NCBI GenBank assembly: GCA_035772405.1
Contig: JAYKKM010000143.1
Span: 1,115,501 to 1,179,500 of the forward strand
From: Chrysogorgia sp. JL179-B06
Taxonomy: Eukaryota > Cnidaria > Anthozoa > Scleralcyonacea > Chrysogorgiidae
DNA: 64,000 nucleotides
Direction: 5' to 3'
In this document: piece by piece, positions 39,250 to 51,488 of the stretch
How the letters are laid out: every line of letters begins with the position of its first letter
Numbering within the stretch: the first letter of the stretch is position 1
Made by a program: the position numbers and the translations under genes
The notes under the pieces: model-generated
The model's database searches: none
The model's input: the letters and a program-made list of their open reading frames with translations, nothing else
What the model was told of the DNA's origin: nothing

Positions 39250-39545
39250 GTATTTCCAAGGCCTCAAAACGTATTTTTCTACTCAAGCAATTAAAACGAG
39301 CACAAATTCCCACTTGGCGTTTGATTATTGAATTGCTGCTACAGATAGTTTGGAAGACAATTTTACAATGCTCAGCTCTTCTTTCGAAGAGAGAGAGAGA
39401 GGATATTAGCGGTGTTAAGTCTATCAATATACGTAGGACAATTGGAGTAAATGATTCCAAGGCAGCGTTTCTGAATGGTTTCAATATCAGTTGATAGATA
39501 CGATGGTAGTTCATGATGGTAAACTACAACCTACGCAGAGCTAGG
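39250..39545 (-). pseudogene. Non-LTR RT C-terminal fragment in Polinton
   Basis: The minus-strand frame reads HHELPSYLSTDIETIQKRCL, GIIYSNCPTYIDRLNTANIL and SLSLRKKS, matching the C-terminal RT segment (FHHSLP-x-YLS-x-IE-x-IQKRAL-x-II). It postdates the Polinton. Confidence 0.65.
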
Positions 39546-39766
39546 CCTAGAGCACTTCCGCATTGTAAAACCGATCGGTTTAGAATTCGTTTTTTATAGC
39601 ACAATGTGGAGATTAAGTAATTAAATTTGTTATTACATATAATATTTAGGTTAGGTTCATTTACAAATTTGTAAATAGTCCATAATTACAATTCATTTAT
39701 TTATCAAGTGTAAACATTATCGTAATTCAGCCTCACAGCTGCTAGGATTTCAATGTTCAATAAACG

Positions 39767-40044
<278 letters not shown>

Positions 40045-40051
40045 CATACAA

Positions 40052-40824
40052 TTAAATCTGCTGGTCCATGCTCCGCAATGATCTTTCGAACTTTTGGTTT
40101 GCTTTTGCAAGAAATTGTAAGTAAACTAGATTGTCTTTCATCCGTTTATACACAGTGAAATGACGAGAACTATGATGTGGATCTGATTTAAGTACATTTT
40201 TCACATAAGCAACATGTCGTTCATTCGGTAGGATATTTGACCGTAATCGAAGGTTTTCAGGTGTCTGTTGATGTAAGTCCATCAAGAGATATCCATATGG
40301 CTTCTGTGTTGCATCGTTAAACGAGTCGAGCATATAATTTACATTGCTAGGATACATCTGTCGAGCCAGAGTTGCGATACCAAGTGAATCTCTTGGGTTC
40401 TTGAAAACAATCATATAATGAGAATTCAGACTGATAGTTCGTGATTGTTTACCAGGCGGAAAAAGGTTTTATGTCAAATACATAACAGACGTACCAATGA
40501 TGGAAACCACGAGTAAACAATTCCGACATACGTTGGTCTTTTGAACATTCCGACATAAGATCGTCTACGATGATCAGTGAGTTTTTATCGTCGCAAATTA
40601 TCAGGAAATCCTTCGACAAAGCTAATACCTTGTATTGTTTCAACCATGTCGTCAAACATGGTTTGATATTCACCAAAGCAATAGATTAACCTCGTGGGCG
40701 GTGGATCAAAAAGCACATGAAGATGATGAAGGATTGACATAACCAGGCATGATTTCCCCGATTGACTTTGACCGCAAATGTAAAAATTTGCTGGAAGTTT
40801 AAAACGTACATCCATTGTGCACAT
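40052..40824 (-). pseudogene. Polinton genome-packaging ATPase (FtsK/HerA type)
   Basis: It starts at ATG 40824 (MDVRFKLPANFYICGQSQSG, then KSC: Walker A GQSQSGKS). A second frame has SLIIVDDLMSEC (Walker B IIVDD) and SELFTRGFHH. The last frame, from NLFPPGKQSRTISLNSHYMI to 40052, has VFKNPRD, MYPSN and YGYLLMDLHQQTPENLRLRS. Two frameshifts separate the three parts. In the family it pumps DNA into the capsid. Confidence 0.88.
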
Positions 40825-41269
40825 TAAGAAGTGACAAATGACATTTCATAAGAATGTCATTTGTGTTTTATCAGAAAAAGACCATAGACATTGTTAACAA
40901 AACGAAAATGTATTCTAATACCTATTTATATTTACAAAGATTAGAGTTAACTATATTTACATGACTATTTTATATCTTTTGGACAAGTTCTCCTTTCGTA
41001 CACCGTCTCTTTTTTCACAAAAAATTGTGCATTTGTTATTTGTACATACATGCAGTATTTGATAAAAAAATCAATTTTTAAAACAGGGTACATGTCTTAC
41101 GACTTGAAAAGAATAAAAAGTTTGACTAACTAAAATATATTGTTATTGTCGAGACATCTATAAAAAGATGACCCTTCTCCATCATCCATTTCTTTGTTGT
41201 CCACAAATGCACGGTCTTGATCATTTTCAGACTCATATTCATTGTCTCCCCCTTATTCCGTTATATAAC

Positions 41270-43800
41270 ATCGTCCACTTCGTCTACTTCCATCGATTCT
41301 TTATCATGGTCTGACACCTCATAAATTGCGGGTTGTACCAACGTGTACAGCAAATTATGAGTAACCAATGACGATGGTGTCGAAGGCATGGCGATAGGCC
41401 TATCGTCGGACTGTGACCAATGGTACCCAAACGGAATAGTGTTGCGACCTGGTCCATAATAATACGTTTTTCATAAACGATTTGATATGATTTCTCCTCT
41501 CTCTTATTCAAGATGCGAGGTGTATGTCTCTCATTTACAATCTTTGCAATTATTCTATTGTCTAAATTAGTTACCATATCTTTCATAGTATTAAAATTGA
41601 GTACCTTACTATTTTGGTAATTTAATGTAAAACCCCGGATTTTATATTTTTGTTTACCATTATTAACCCTATATGCATAATTCTTAGGACCTGCACATAA
41701 CAAAATCAGTAATATACGTACCCTCCCCATGTTCCCCTGTAATCTCATTTGTCAATTCTCCTAGATAATCCCCTAATGGTGGCTGTGGACACCCTGGTTT
41801 TGAAAGAAAGACACAAATATCTGTGTCAACATAAAGCACATTTTCCCCTACTAAATCTAACAAGTTATACAGCTCTAATCGAGCCCAAGACGTAGTGAAA
41901 ATACATATAAATATATTGGTAACTTTACTTTCTGATACAAATTCACTCTTACACAAGTTCAACCAGATCATCTGTCAAAAGACAAATGTCATGGAGCTCT
42001 ACATCCGTTCCATTTACAAGTTTATAGAAAGACATAGGGTCATTTACAAATTCTGTTAATAGACGGTCAGTTCGCATTGCAAATCTACTCCAAAGACTAT
42101 TTAAACATAATTTAGCCACAGCTCTTAGACCTGGATTTTTCTTAATATTATCATGTCTTAGTAATATACTTTCGTTCTTAAAATAGTCTTGAATGTAACG
42201 CGTTTGGTCCTCGGGATTTTTTACCCATGAAGGCCAACCCGAACGTTCCTGCTTTAGCCGTAAAAAGAAGTTCACATAGTCAGTGAACAAAGAATCGATC
42301 GTCTCTTCAAAATTCCAAACTTCTTTGATGGCTAAAATCCGATACCCTTTTTCTAACGCTTCAATCGTAGTAAATATTCCGTAAAAAGACCTTTCGAGTT
42401 CCGAGTGTTGACACATGTTGCAATCGTCCAAAACACATTGCTTACATAATTTGAAAAACAGCTTACCCTCAAGGCGAACAGGTAACACAGGGTGATAAAG
42501 CTTAGCTGGGGGAAGGACCCTACATTTAATTAAACCAAAATAATTGAGCACATCCTCAAAGTCTTCATGAATGATAGTTGGGTGTTTGATGTGGTATCGT
42601 TTCGTCTTGTTTACGTAGGGGTAAAGTGAAGTAAAATCAACATATTCTATTCAGATCTCTCATCCGGTCCTGCATTGGCAAACATCTTATAGCCACTAAC
42701 ACGACCTCCGAAAAAAGCATCGCGCGGATCAATACTTTGGACCGATCTGAAATTTTTTCATTTCGCCAGTTTCACGCAATTTGCGAAAATCATGTTCCCA
42801 AATCGATTTGATATTAAAGCCTAATGCCTAAAGGCTTTCTTCACGCTTTAATGTTTCTCTACACACATCTTTTAGTTTTGTTTCGGTTTTCGAAGGATGT
42901 CTATACCTTTCATCGTAGCATAAAGGGCAACCATGAAAATAACAAGCATGAAACTCAAAAACAGTATTCGTTTTTTCACAAAAACCATCGACATAGTAAA
43001 ATTTGTTTAGCTCAGGCCCTTGGATATTTTTCCTTCTTGTTGTTATTGATGGTCCAAATAAGTATTTATATATATTTATATATATGTGAAATTCCTTCTT
43101 AAATTTTTTATTTATACATTTTAACTATTTTAATTTTAAATTTGTAACTAACCTTAATTGTAGGGACCGTCGTAACTGGAGCAATCTGTGAAGTTTACCC
43201 TTGCCTCAATTTTTCGTTGTATTTTATATTATGGCAGAAGTTTTAATAAATAAATAAATAAATAAAATTTATTTAGCTCAGAATCTTGAATTATCTTCTC
43301 TCTACCATTCTTCGCATGTAAAATAACAGAATTTGTCTGGAAAGCGACAAACTCCAACATTCCAGAGAACTATTTGAGTAAGGTTTGCTCTCACTGCCGT
43401 ATACGTTTTTCGGCACAATGCCAATCGCGTCTTTTGGAAGATAATTTGACCGATAAAGCAGCTACAATACGTAAACGGATCAACTTTTGTTTCAGTAACA
43501 AACAACTCGCGAAATTTCATGCAACACAAACAAAGAATGGTCACATCTTGGGCACAATACTTATATATCTCCTTTTTAAAATTAAAAACGAAGTCCTTAA
43601 CTTTCATCTCGCTGTGCCAATTTATCAATTCTTGTCGGGATTTTTCTGAACGCGTTTCCGGAGAAAATGTTCAAGATCAGGCAATGGACCGATATTGGAA
43701 AGTCGCCTTTAGAGTAAGTCGATAAGTCTAATCCGAACGTTTTGGGTAAATTAGCAAGAGGCATTTGAAGCCAGTTCAAAGAGTTAACTGCATAATTTTT
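41270..43800 (-). pseudogene. Polinton protein-primed PolB
   Basis: Minus strand in order: LQMPLANLPKTFGLDLSTY (43750), YCAQDVTIL (Exo III, 43550), HGCPLCYDERYRHPSKTETK then IWEHDF (42800-42940), FFGGRVSGYKMF, YVDFTSLYPYVNK (motif A, 42630), VLPPAKLYHPVLPVRLEGKL, KLCLNSLWSRF (motif B, about 42100), VLYVDTDICVF (motif C, about 41830), then CAGPKNYAYRV and KIRGFTLNYQN to about 41580. At least five frameshifts or stops. Sequence at 43010-43300, including a TAAATAAATAAA tail, is a retroelement insertion. This polymerase family lacks the endonuclease-VII-like insert of the PolB at 2444-6109. Confidence 0.88.
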
Positions 43801-44159
43801 GTTCCGGAGTGCACAACATGAATGTTTCGATCCAGTCTTCTTTAGAGATCAGTGGGCAAGCTTCGTTCTTGTATCACAAATATTCAGTTGTGAAAATTCA
43901 AATTTACACATAAACATCCTCTATCAAAACGTTTCAAATGGCAAGTCATGAAGAGGTGTTCTTTTTAGAAAAATATCTATCTCAGTATACCAACAAATCA
44001 CGTAGCAATACATTGCAAGCAGGTGCCTCTGCAGGTGCCTGCCTTGCAAGCAGGGTTTATTTTATGAGATCCAAGACAAACACTCAAGCACGAACATGCC
44101 GACATAGTGGCTCCCGCTGACAGGCCAGCGGTATTCACAAAAATATAACAAAGTGTTTA

Positions 44160-44610
44160 ACTCTTTCCTGCCCGGCTGGAAAACATCCAAAATTGAACTA
44201 TCTCTTTGTTCTATTGATATCTCGGGAAATATCCATAACTGTTGCGAAACCTATACCTTTTCTGAAAGCCCAATAAACCGGCTGTTACCAATGCTTTTGA
44301 ATTTTCCGAACAAGACACATTATGTTAATATAAATTAGCATTAATTATCATAAATCAGGTTGAAAAACTTCCATTTTTCTAGAAAAGACCATCTTGCACG
44401 CCCACGTAGCATCATAAAAATTCAAAATGCCACCAATCACAGAGTTGTTTATGAAATCAAGTCAAATTTGGCGCGTGAGTGGATCTCCTGTCCCTTGTCG
44501 AATTTCAATTTTTAAGCTTGCGTTACAGTGCGCCGTGTTTTTCGATTGACGACTTCGGGGTCTTCTATGACCCCTTTTGACTGGGCCGGACAGGAATTAT
44601 TAGCCAACAA
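44160..44610 (+). repeat. Dispersed 420-bp repeat, copy 2
   Basis: Direct, diverged copy of 18150-18560. Confidence 0.8.
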
Positions 44611-45947
44611 AGTCGGTTTTCTTTGATCTACCGCGGGATATATATCACAAATATCCCGATAATCAGTTCAATAACCTATACTTAAACAACTACGTAATAA
44701 ACGTGGTATTTTTGTTGCACCGCAAGCTTTTATTTTTGTTGCAGAAATAATGTAGTTTGAATAAAACTTAGTATCATTGTGTCACCATAGTTTACGATAA
44801 AGAAATATAATCGACAAATTCTTAGTTTTTAAAAAGTGCTTTTAAAAAGATGCTTCGTGCTTTTAAAAATATTTAAACTTTCAAATCAACATCTTTGGTA
44901 TACTCACTGGCTATTATTAGTGAAAACTACAGGTCAATGCTGCAGGTAAAAATCTGTTTGACGATCAAAATAATGATATAAAAGTATAGCGTGCTGTAGT
45001 AGAAGTGTATCAATACGAATAATAAATCCTAAAAGGTTGGTGTTAGCTGTCGAAAATGAGAGTTAGAGTTACAGAGAACGTCAGCTCTTAGCCAGATACA
45101 TCCCGAGGGCTGTAGGTCAAGGGATTATGTTCTGGGGATTTGGAAGAATGTATACAATCCATAGGGGGAAAAGTGCCCTTTTTGAACAAAGAATATATAG
45201 ACAAATATGGTGTAATTTATTATACATACATATACATGATACATATACATTTTATAACATGAGCGGCCGTGTTGTATCGGATATACAAGCTCGAGACAAA
45301 GGCGAGAGATTTGTATATCCAGTACCAACCTCGTAGGCGAAAATGGCCCTAGGATTGGCTTGTCATACAACTCAATTAATTCAGCCGAGTATAATTTATT
45401 CATCTAAATCTGAATGCTGTCTTCAAATGTTATAGCAAATTAGAAGTGATAGCTTTCGCTAAATTGGATATATGCTTCTTCATATCTTTTGTAAGAAATA
45501 ACCATGGATGTATGGCCTACGAATGCTGACATGAACAACTCTGAAGAGCATTGAATATTTCTCAATTATTCAGGTCAACAAGTAGACAAAAGAAATGGAA
45601 CAAAGACCACAAAAATTATCATATCTAAACACCCAGAAATAGCGCTCCGTCGAGAAGACGTCAGTACCCATAATTCTTTCGGCCATAACAAAAGAAATAG
45701 CTCATTTGCAATCATTTGTGAGTCAAATTTGGTTTGTTTGTCCGCTTTTTGAGCTATTAATAGCAGCCAGACTCTACACTATTCTGATAGGGGTATCTAG
45801 TACGTATTCCTTATAAGGAAGCGCAAAATAGAAGGCATTGACGAGCAAATAGAGTGAATTAACGAGCAAATATCTGACTACCAGCCTCCTTGTTAATTGG
45901 ATTGTAACCGACCCCAAAACAACAAAGGTCCTAACCCTTTGGCAAAC
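44611..45947. other. Intergenic, nothing identified
   Basis: No gene. GCGAAAATGGCCCTAGG at about 45338 is partly inverted at about 46485 (GGGCCATTTTCGCC), so a decayed element may span 45.3-46.5 kb. Confidence 0.4.
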
Positions 45948-46365
45948 GTTTTCTTGAGAAATAAACCACCCACAAAGCTATAGAATATATCAAAGAAAGT
46001 TAAATGATCTATTTACAACATACGTACAGCTTTATCCCGGTAGCTAACTTAGTTCTCTTTAAAAGCGCGTATAATCGAACATGCTAAAATATAATTTTCC
46101 TAATACGGATACCATCTTGTAAACAAAAACACGGCTGTCTTCGACGAACGTTTTCTTGAGAAATAATCAACTCCCAAAGCTACAATATATATTAAAACAC
46201 AGATAAATTATCTGTTTACAATATACGCGCTACAATATATATTAGCTACAATATATATTAAAACACAGATAAATTATCTGTTTACAATATAGCTGCACGC
46301 GCAGCTTATCCTGCTAGCGAACGTAGTTTTCTTAAAAAGAGCGGATAATCGAACATATCGTAACG
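45948..46365 (+). repeat. Dispersed repeat, copies 2 and 3
   Basis: Two tandem diverged copies of the repeat at 8940-9085 (AACGTTTTCTTGAGAAATAA, GATAAATTATCTGTTTACAA, TCGAACAT). Within the second, AGCTACAATATATATTAAAA plus CACAGATAAATTATC is locally duplicated. Confidence 0.65.
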
Positions 46366-46785
46366 TGTTAATAATCCCACATCCAGCGGGCTGGTACGAG
46401 TGCCATGTATTTGTGCGTTAATATTTGTTCGTCGGTCACTTCCTTATATGGAATACGTACTAGGTTACCAGCAGATCCCAGGGCCATTTTCGCCGACCTT
46501 CCGCCGTGGAGGCAAAATGCCGAATGTTGTAAATGGTCTTAGGATACGCATGCATGTAAACGTTCATGTTTATCGACAATATTAAAGATTCAAGCCATTT
46601 TAGCCGAGAAAATCGAAGTAAAAGTTTATGTAAATCAGCAGAATTTTGTATCACATATAGAAATCTTTTATAATGGAGGCCAGTCAATAAATATTCTTTT
46701 ATATGCATGCAATTTAGCTTTTCTGGCCTCGTTAAAAGCAAAGATTCTTTGGAATTCTTTGGATTCTTTTTTTCGTGAATTGAGT

Positions 46786-46950
46786 ATTCTAAATACATAT
46801 ACATATACATATACACATATACATATACATATACATACATACATACACACATACATATACAAATACATATACATATACATATACATATACAAATACATAT
46901 ACATATACAAATACAAATACAAATACAAATACAAATACACGCATATAAAT
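46786..46950. repeat. (ACATAT)n/(AAATAC)n microsatellite
   Basis: Imperfect hexanucleotide array. The long ORFs on both strands are artefacts of it. Confidence 0.93.
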
Positions 46951-47648
46951 ACAATACACACATACATATAGTTGAATTACTAGCGATTTGAGGTCCTAAT
47001 TGGACAGGGTTATCCTTCAAATTAAATAAATCACAGAGATGGCAGAGCGAAGGTCATGACAAATGCTGCTAATGTACGCTATTGCAAATAATTGAAAAAG
47101 CGACATGTAACATGAAAAGATATCCTGCCCTACGGAACATATCTCTATTCAATAATAGATTATTATTTCTGTTCAAGCACAGATCATTTAACAGCATGCA
47201 GCTATATGCACAAATAACAACACCAATATAATTTTCTATCAGAAAACAAAAATTATGCATTTATTTATTAAACTATATATTAATAAGCTTGTTATAACCA
47301 TTCAAATGATTAAACAGATGATTAATAAAAGTGGAAAAATACCTAGTAGTCTAAATGAGTTACGTACTTTGCCTCTCTATTTTGAAGAGGAAAGTGATGT
47401 CCTCATCACTTTTCAAAATTCTATTTTGAAGCAGAAAGTCTTCATTACGTAGATATATAAATATATTCGCTAATTATTTCTTTCGAAACGTGCACTGATG
47501 AAAAAATGTTTCCCGTATTTATAAAGTGCAAAGGTGCATATAGTGAAAACTGAGATACTAGCAAATTGACGTATATGAAATTTATAAACAACCAAAGTTT
47601 CTTCTCAACAGGTATCATTGTGTATGCATCGACGACCACGCCTTTGCA

Positions 47649-50600
47649 CTAAATTGACTTTAACTCAGAGTAGCAAGCAATTTTAACGGTCAGCGTCCCT
47701 GACATTTCTTCGCTGGCATGGCGACCTTTTCCCTTGAGGGTAACAGACTGTTGAACAAACTTATTGCTAACTTCGATAGGAATTTCGGCTCTGCCCATGA
47801 AACTATCCCAGAACACATTGCTGTCATAAACCTAAAAACACAAAATGCCAGTGAAACTTTAGAATACAAATGACAATGCAACTGATGAAGATCGCGAAAG
47901 CATTTAGCACCATCAACAGATAGTTTTGTAATACAGCCAAGTGAATTATCGGCATCTTCTTCGTATATACCGGACACACAATGGACACAGACTACGTCAT
48001 TGACACATCAAGGTTATTTTCTCGGGATTGAGAAGCTTTACAAGAACAAAAATCTAACCATAAACCAAACAAAAACTCTAGTCCTAACCCTGAAATAAAG
48101 GAATACTAACCATACTTTTAAACTCAATATTTCAATGATGTAATATTCTGTGTCCGGTACACGAAGTAGCAGCCGAATTATAACTGAACGTAAATTAAAT
48201 AACGACTGTTCATAACCCAAACTTTCTTCTGTTCAGGGCAGCCGAAATTGCGTTGCCATGCAATCCTGGGATAAGATCTTATTTATTTGATATCTAATGA
48301 CAAATCAGGGTGTTAGATTCAGAACTTCTTAAAAAGGAGAACTGGACCCTGAAATGTACAGTACTGTAGTGATTTACAGTGTTATCTAAATGTAGTGAGG
48401 CTGATAAATGTACTGCACAGTATTGTGTAAAAGATCAAGAACTGGGCTTAACGAACTGGATCGTGAATGTGTATCAGAAATGCACAGTCTGTAGTGATTT
48501 GCAGTATCTAAATGTAGTGAGACTGGATTTTGTGATCTAAATGTACTGTACAGTATTGTGTAAAAGATCAAGAACTGGGCTCAAGAACTGGGCTTAAATA
48601 ACTGGGAGGCTGAATTTTGTGATCTAAATGTACTGTACAGTATTGTGTAAAAGATAAAGAACTGGGCTTAACGAACTGGATCGTGAATGTGTATCAGAAA
48701 TGCACAGTACTGTAGTGATTTGGACTGAAATGTACTGTACAATATTGTGTAAAAGATAAAGAACTGGGCTCAAGAACTGGGCTTAAAAACTGGGCCCTGA
48801 ATGTGTATCAGAAATGTACAGTACTGTAGTGATTTATGTGATCTAAATGTAGTGAGGCGGAATTTTGTGATCTAAATGTACTGTACAGTATTGTGTAAAA
48901 GATCAAGAACTGCAACCCAATAATTTTGATATTATCCTTGACTTTGGTATAATACAATTAAAAACTGATTTTTAAAAAGCTATTTCAAATATTTTAAAAT
49001 GTTCTTATTTAGTGGGGTCCAAAATTCCAAATTACAACCCGAGGTTGAGGTAAGTGTTACTTTAGCAGTTTTGATCTGATATAGTAGTATACTCTGATTT
49101 AATTTTAGGTCGCGCCAGAAAAAAGGCTAAGAAGCGGGGGAAATATGAAATTTATTTCGACTGTTGACCAGGATATCGAACGAGTGAGCGATATCCTGGT
49201 CAACACGTGCAATAAATTTCATATTTCCAAGCATCCATGTATTTTTCTGTTTATTATATAATCAACAAAAATAGAGCACAAGAGTGTAATGCGATTTTAC
49301 AATAGCTTGCTGATTGGTTCAAAATACGATAATCAACACATGTGTGATTACCATAAATAATCGCACATGTGTGATTATCAGTTTTATTAGTGGCGGAACC
49401 ATCAATAAAACACTGTCTATTATATAATAAAATTGCATAATTGAAAATAAAAGTTCATGAAATCACTCACTCACATTTTCCACCATTTTCAAAGAAATTG
49501 AAAACAATTACAATATAAGCACCGGTGATACTCACATCAATAATAATCGACTTGTTAATATTTCGCACATAAAATAATCCTCCTGAGTTGAACTTCGGGT
49601 TTAACGTGTCATTTTGTACAGGAGTTTTCACTTTCCTTCCTTCGCATCTGATAACACAGTATGGATCAGCCCCTAGGTAAGAAAAGAACGTTATCAACGT
49701 TGTGCAAATAAACGGCTGTATGCAGCAACGAGAAAGACCGCTTTTGTGATAACAAGATTTCCACGCCAAATATCATTAACATATTGAGTATTGTACCATT
49801 TTAGGCTGCAGTGAATTTACCAACTAATTGAGCAGGATTTTAATTGCCACTTTCTATGTACAGTATAAGTTTAAAGTGCCTATGAAACGAAAAATTCTAT
49901 TCTCTCCCAATTTTGGTATTTCTTGATGCGCTCAATCTTATGGTGGTATTGGTTTTGCAATCACGACAAAGGAGAAGTGCTTTATGTTTTTATGTAAAAG
50001 TAGAAAAATTACACCAATTTTGTCTCTATGAAACGAAAAATTCTATTCTCTACCCATTTTGGTACTTCTTGATGCGCTCAATCTCATGGTGGTGTTGGTT
50101 TTGCAATCACGACAAAGGAAAAGAGCTTTATGTTTTTATGTAAAAGTAGAAAAATTACACCAATTTTGTCCCACCTCATCGCGCGGTCAAATCACCTCTT
50201 TGACGTTACACGTTAGAGTCGGCATAGATTCTAGAGATGAAAAAATCATTACTGATCTCGCTTTCGAAGGAGGAAGTTGACTCTAATTGAAAATCAGTAA
50301 TATTTCCACAGCTAAGCATTCAAACACCACAAAAACATATCGATATTATCGACGACTCTAACGTGTAACGTCACTAGACTGCTCCTTCGGTCCCAGACTC
50401 CGAACATTTTTTCTATCAAAATAGCGATGTTTGAACGTCAATAAAAGCACTTTCCGTACCGTGATTGAGAAACCGATAGCACCATAATATCCAGCGCATC
50501 ACGAAGTACCAAAGTGGGTCACATCAAAACAGAGTTGAATTTTTCATTTCATAGAGGGTCCTGAAGGGGATCTAGATCCCATTTCCCAGCCCATTTTCTC

Positions 50601-51488
50601 CCTAAATCCCATTTCTCAGCCCATTTTCTCCCTAAATCCCATTTCTCAGCCCATTTTCTCCCTAAATCCCATTTTCCAGCCATCTTTTAGACCAAATCCC
50701 AGTTTCAATAGTTAAATTGAAAGGAAATCCCAGAGCAGCTGTTTCATCTATGCATCAACTTTTAAAACACAATTCTGCATTCCGTTGCTCTTTTTCGAAC
50801 TAGTTTTGCCCAGTAAAAGGTATGAAGTCCATAAATGCTTGTCATTTTCTGCAAACTTTGTATTGAATAGACTTACTAGTATGTAATACACTAGCATAAT
50901 GGCACTCTTATGGCACCCTTAGGTCATGCGTTCAGATCCACTCGCAACAGCAGAAAAATGACCTGGGTCGACCCGGAAATGCACAGGATGCAGTTTCCCT
51001 TGTTTGTTTTTAGACTTTTTCTGTATCAAAACTCGTTCCGTAGCTTTTTAACTCTGAAATGTTCAACTACAACTGTCTTTATAATGGTACACGTGTTTTC
51101 CATTCCCATTTTTGTGTCTGTAATTCCCAGTCCCAGTAACCTAAATCCCATTTTCCCAGTCCAAAAATAGGCAAATCCCAGTTCCCATTTTACCCCTTCA
51201 GGACCCTCTTCATAGGCACTTTAAAAACGCTTATCAGAGAAGATGTACCACAACAACTCCTACATTATGGAGAACAGAAAACGTCCTTCGCAGATATCAA
51301 GAATAACAAAAAACACAGTTTCTTCCGTATTTCAAAACTCAATTATTCACTTACCTACACCAAACCTGCTCATCTTTTTTAGTCCACTGCCACTGACTAT
51401 GATTACTGACATAACACAATGTGGGGTGCCATACTTTGGAATACAACATAAAAATGGAGAGGCTTTGTCAAAATGTTTACACAATTCC
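47649..51488 (-). CDS. Calpain gene: C2-domain exons
   Basis: 51355-51488: [20 protein letters not shown], then [20 protein letters not shown], the start of the C2 domain. 49536-49672: [20 protein letters not shown] then [24 protein letters not shown]5 has YVIIKCEGDKVRSAVQKGT. 47649-47831: [20 protein letters not shown] then [13 protein letters not shown]. The C2 domain usually mediates calcium-dependent membrane or protein binding. The acceptor of the 51355-51488 exon lies directly at the edge of a retrotransposon RT fragment. Confidence 0.92.

Noticed and set aside
46460..47020. 186-aa minus-strand ORF with Cys-Ile repeats
   Set aside because: Most of it translates the ACATAT array; the rest has no family resemblance.
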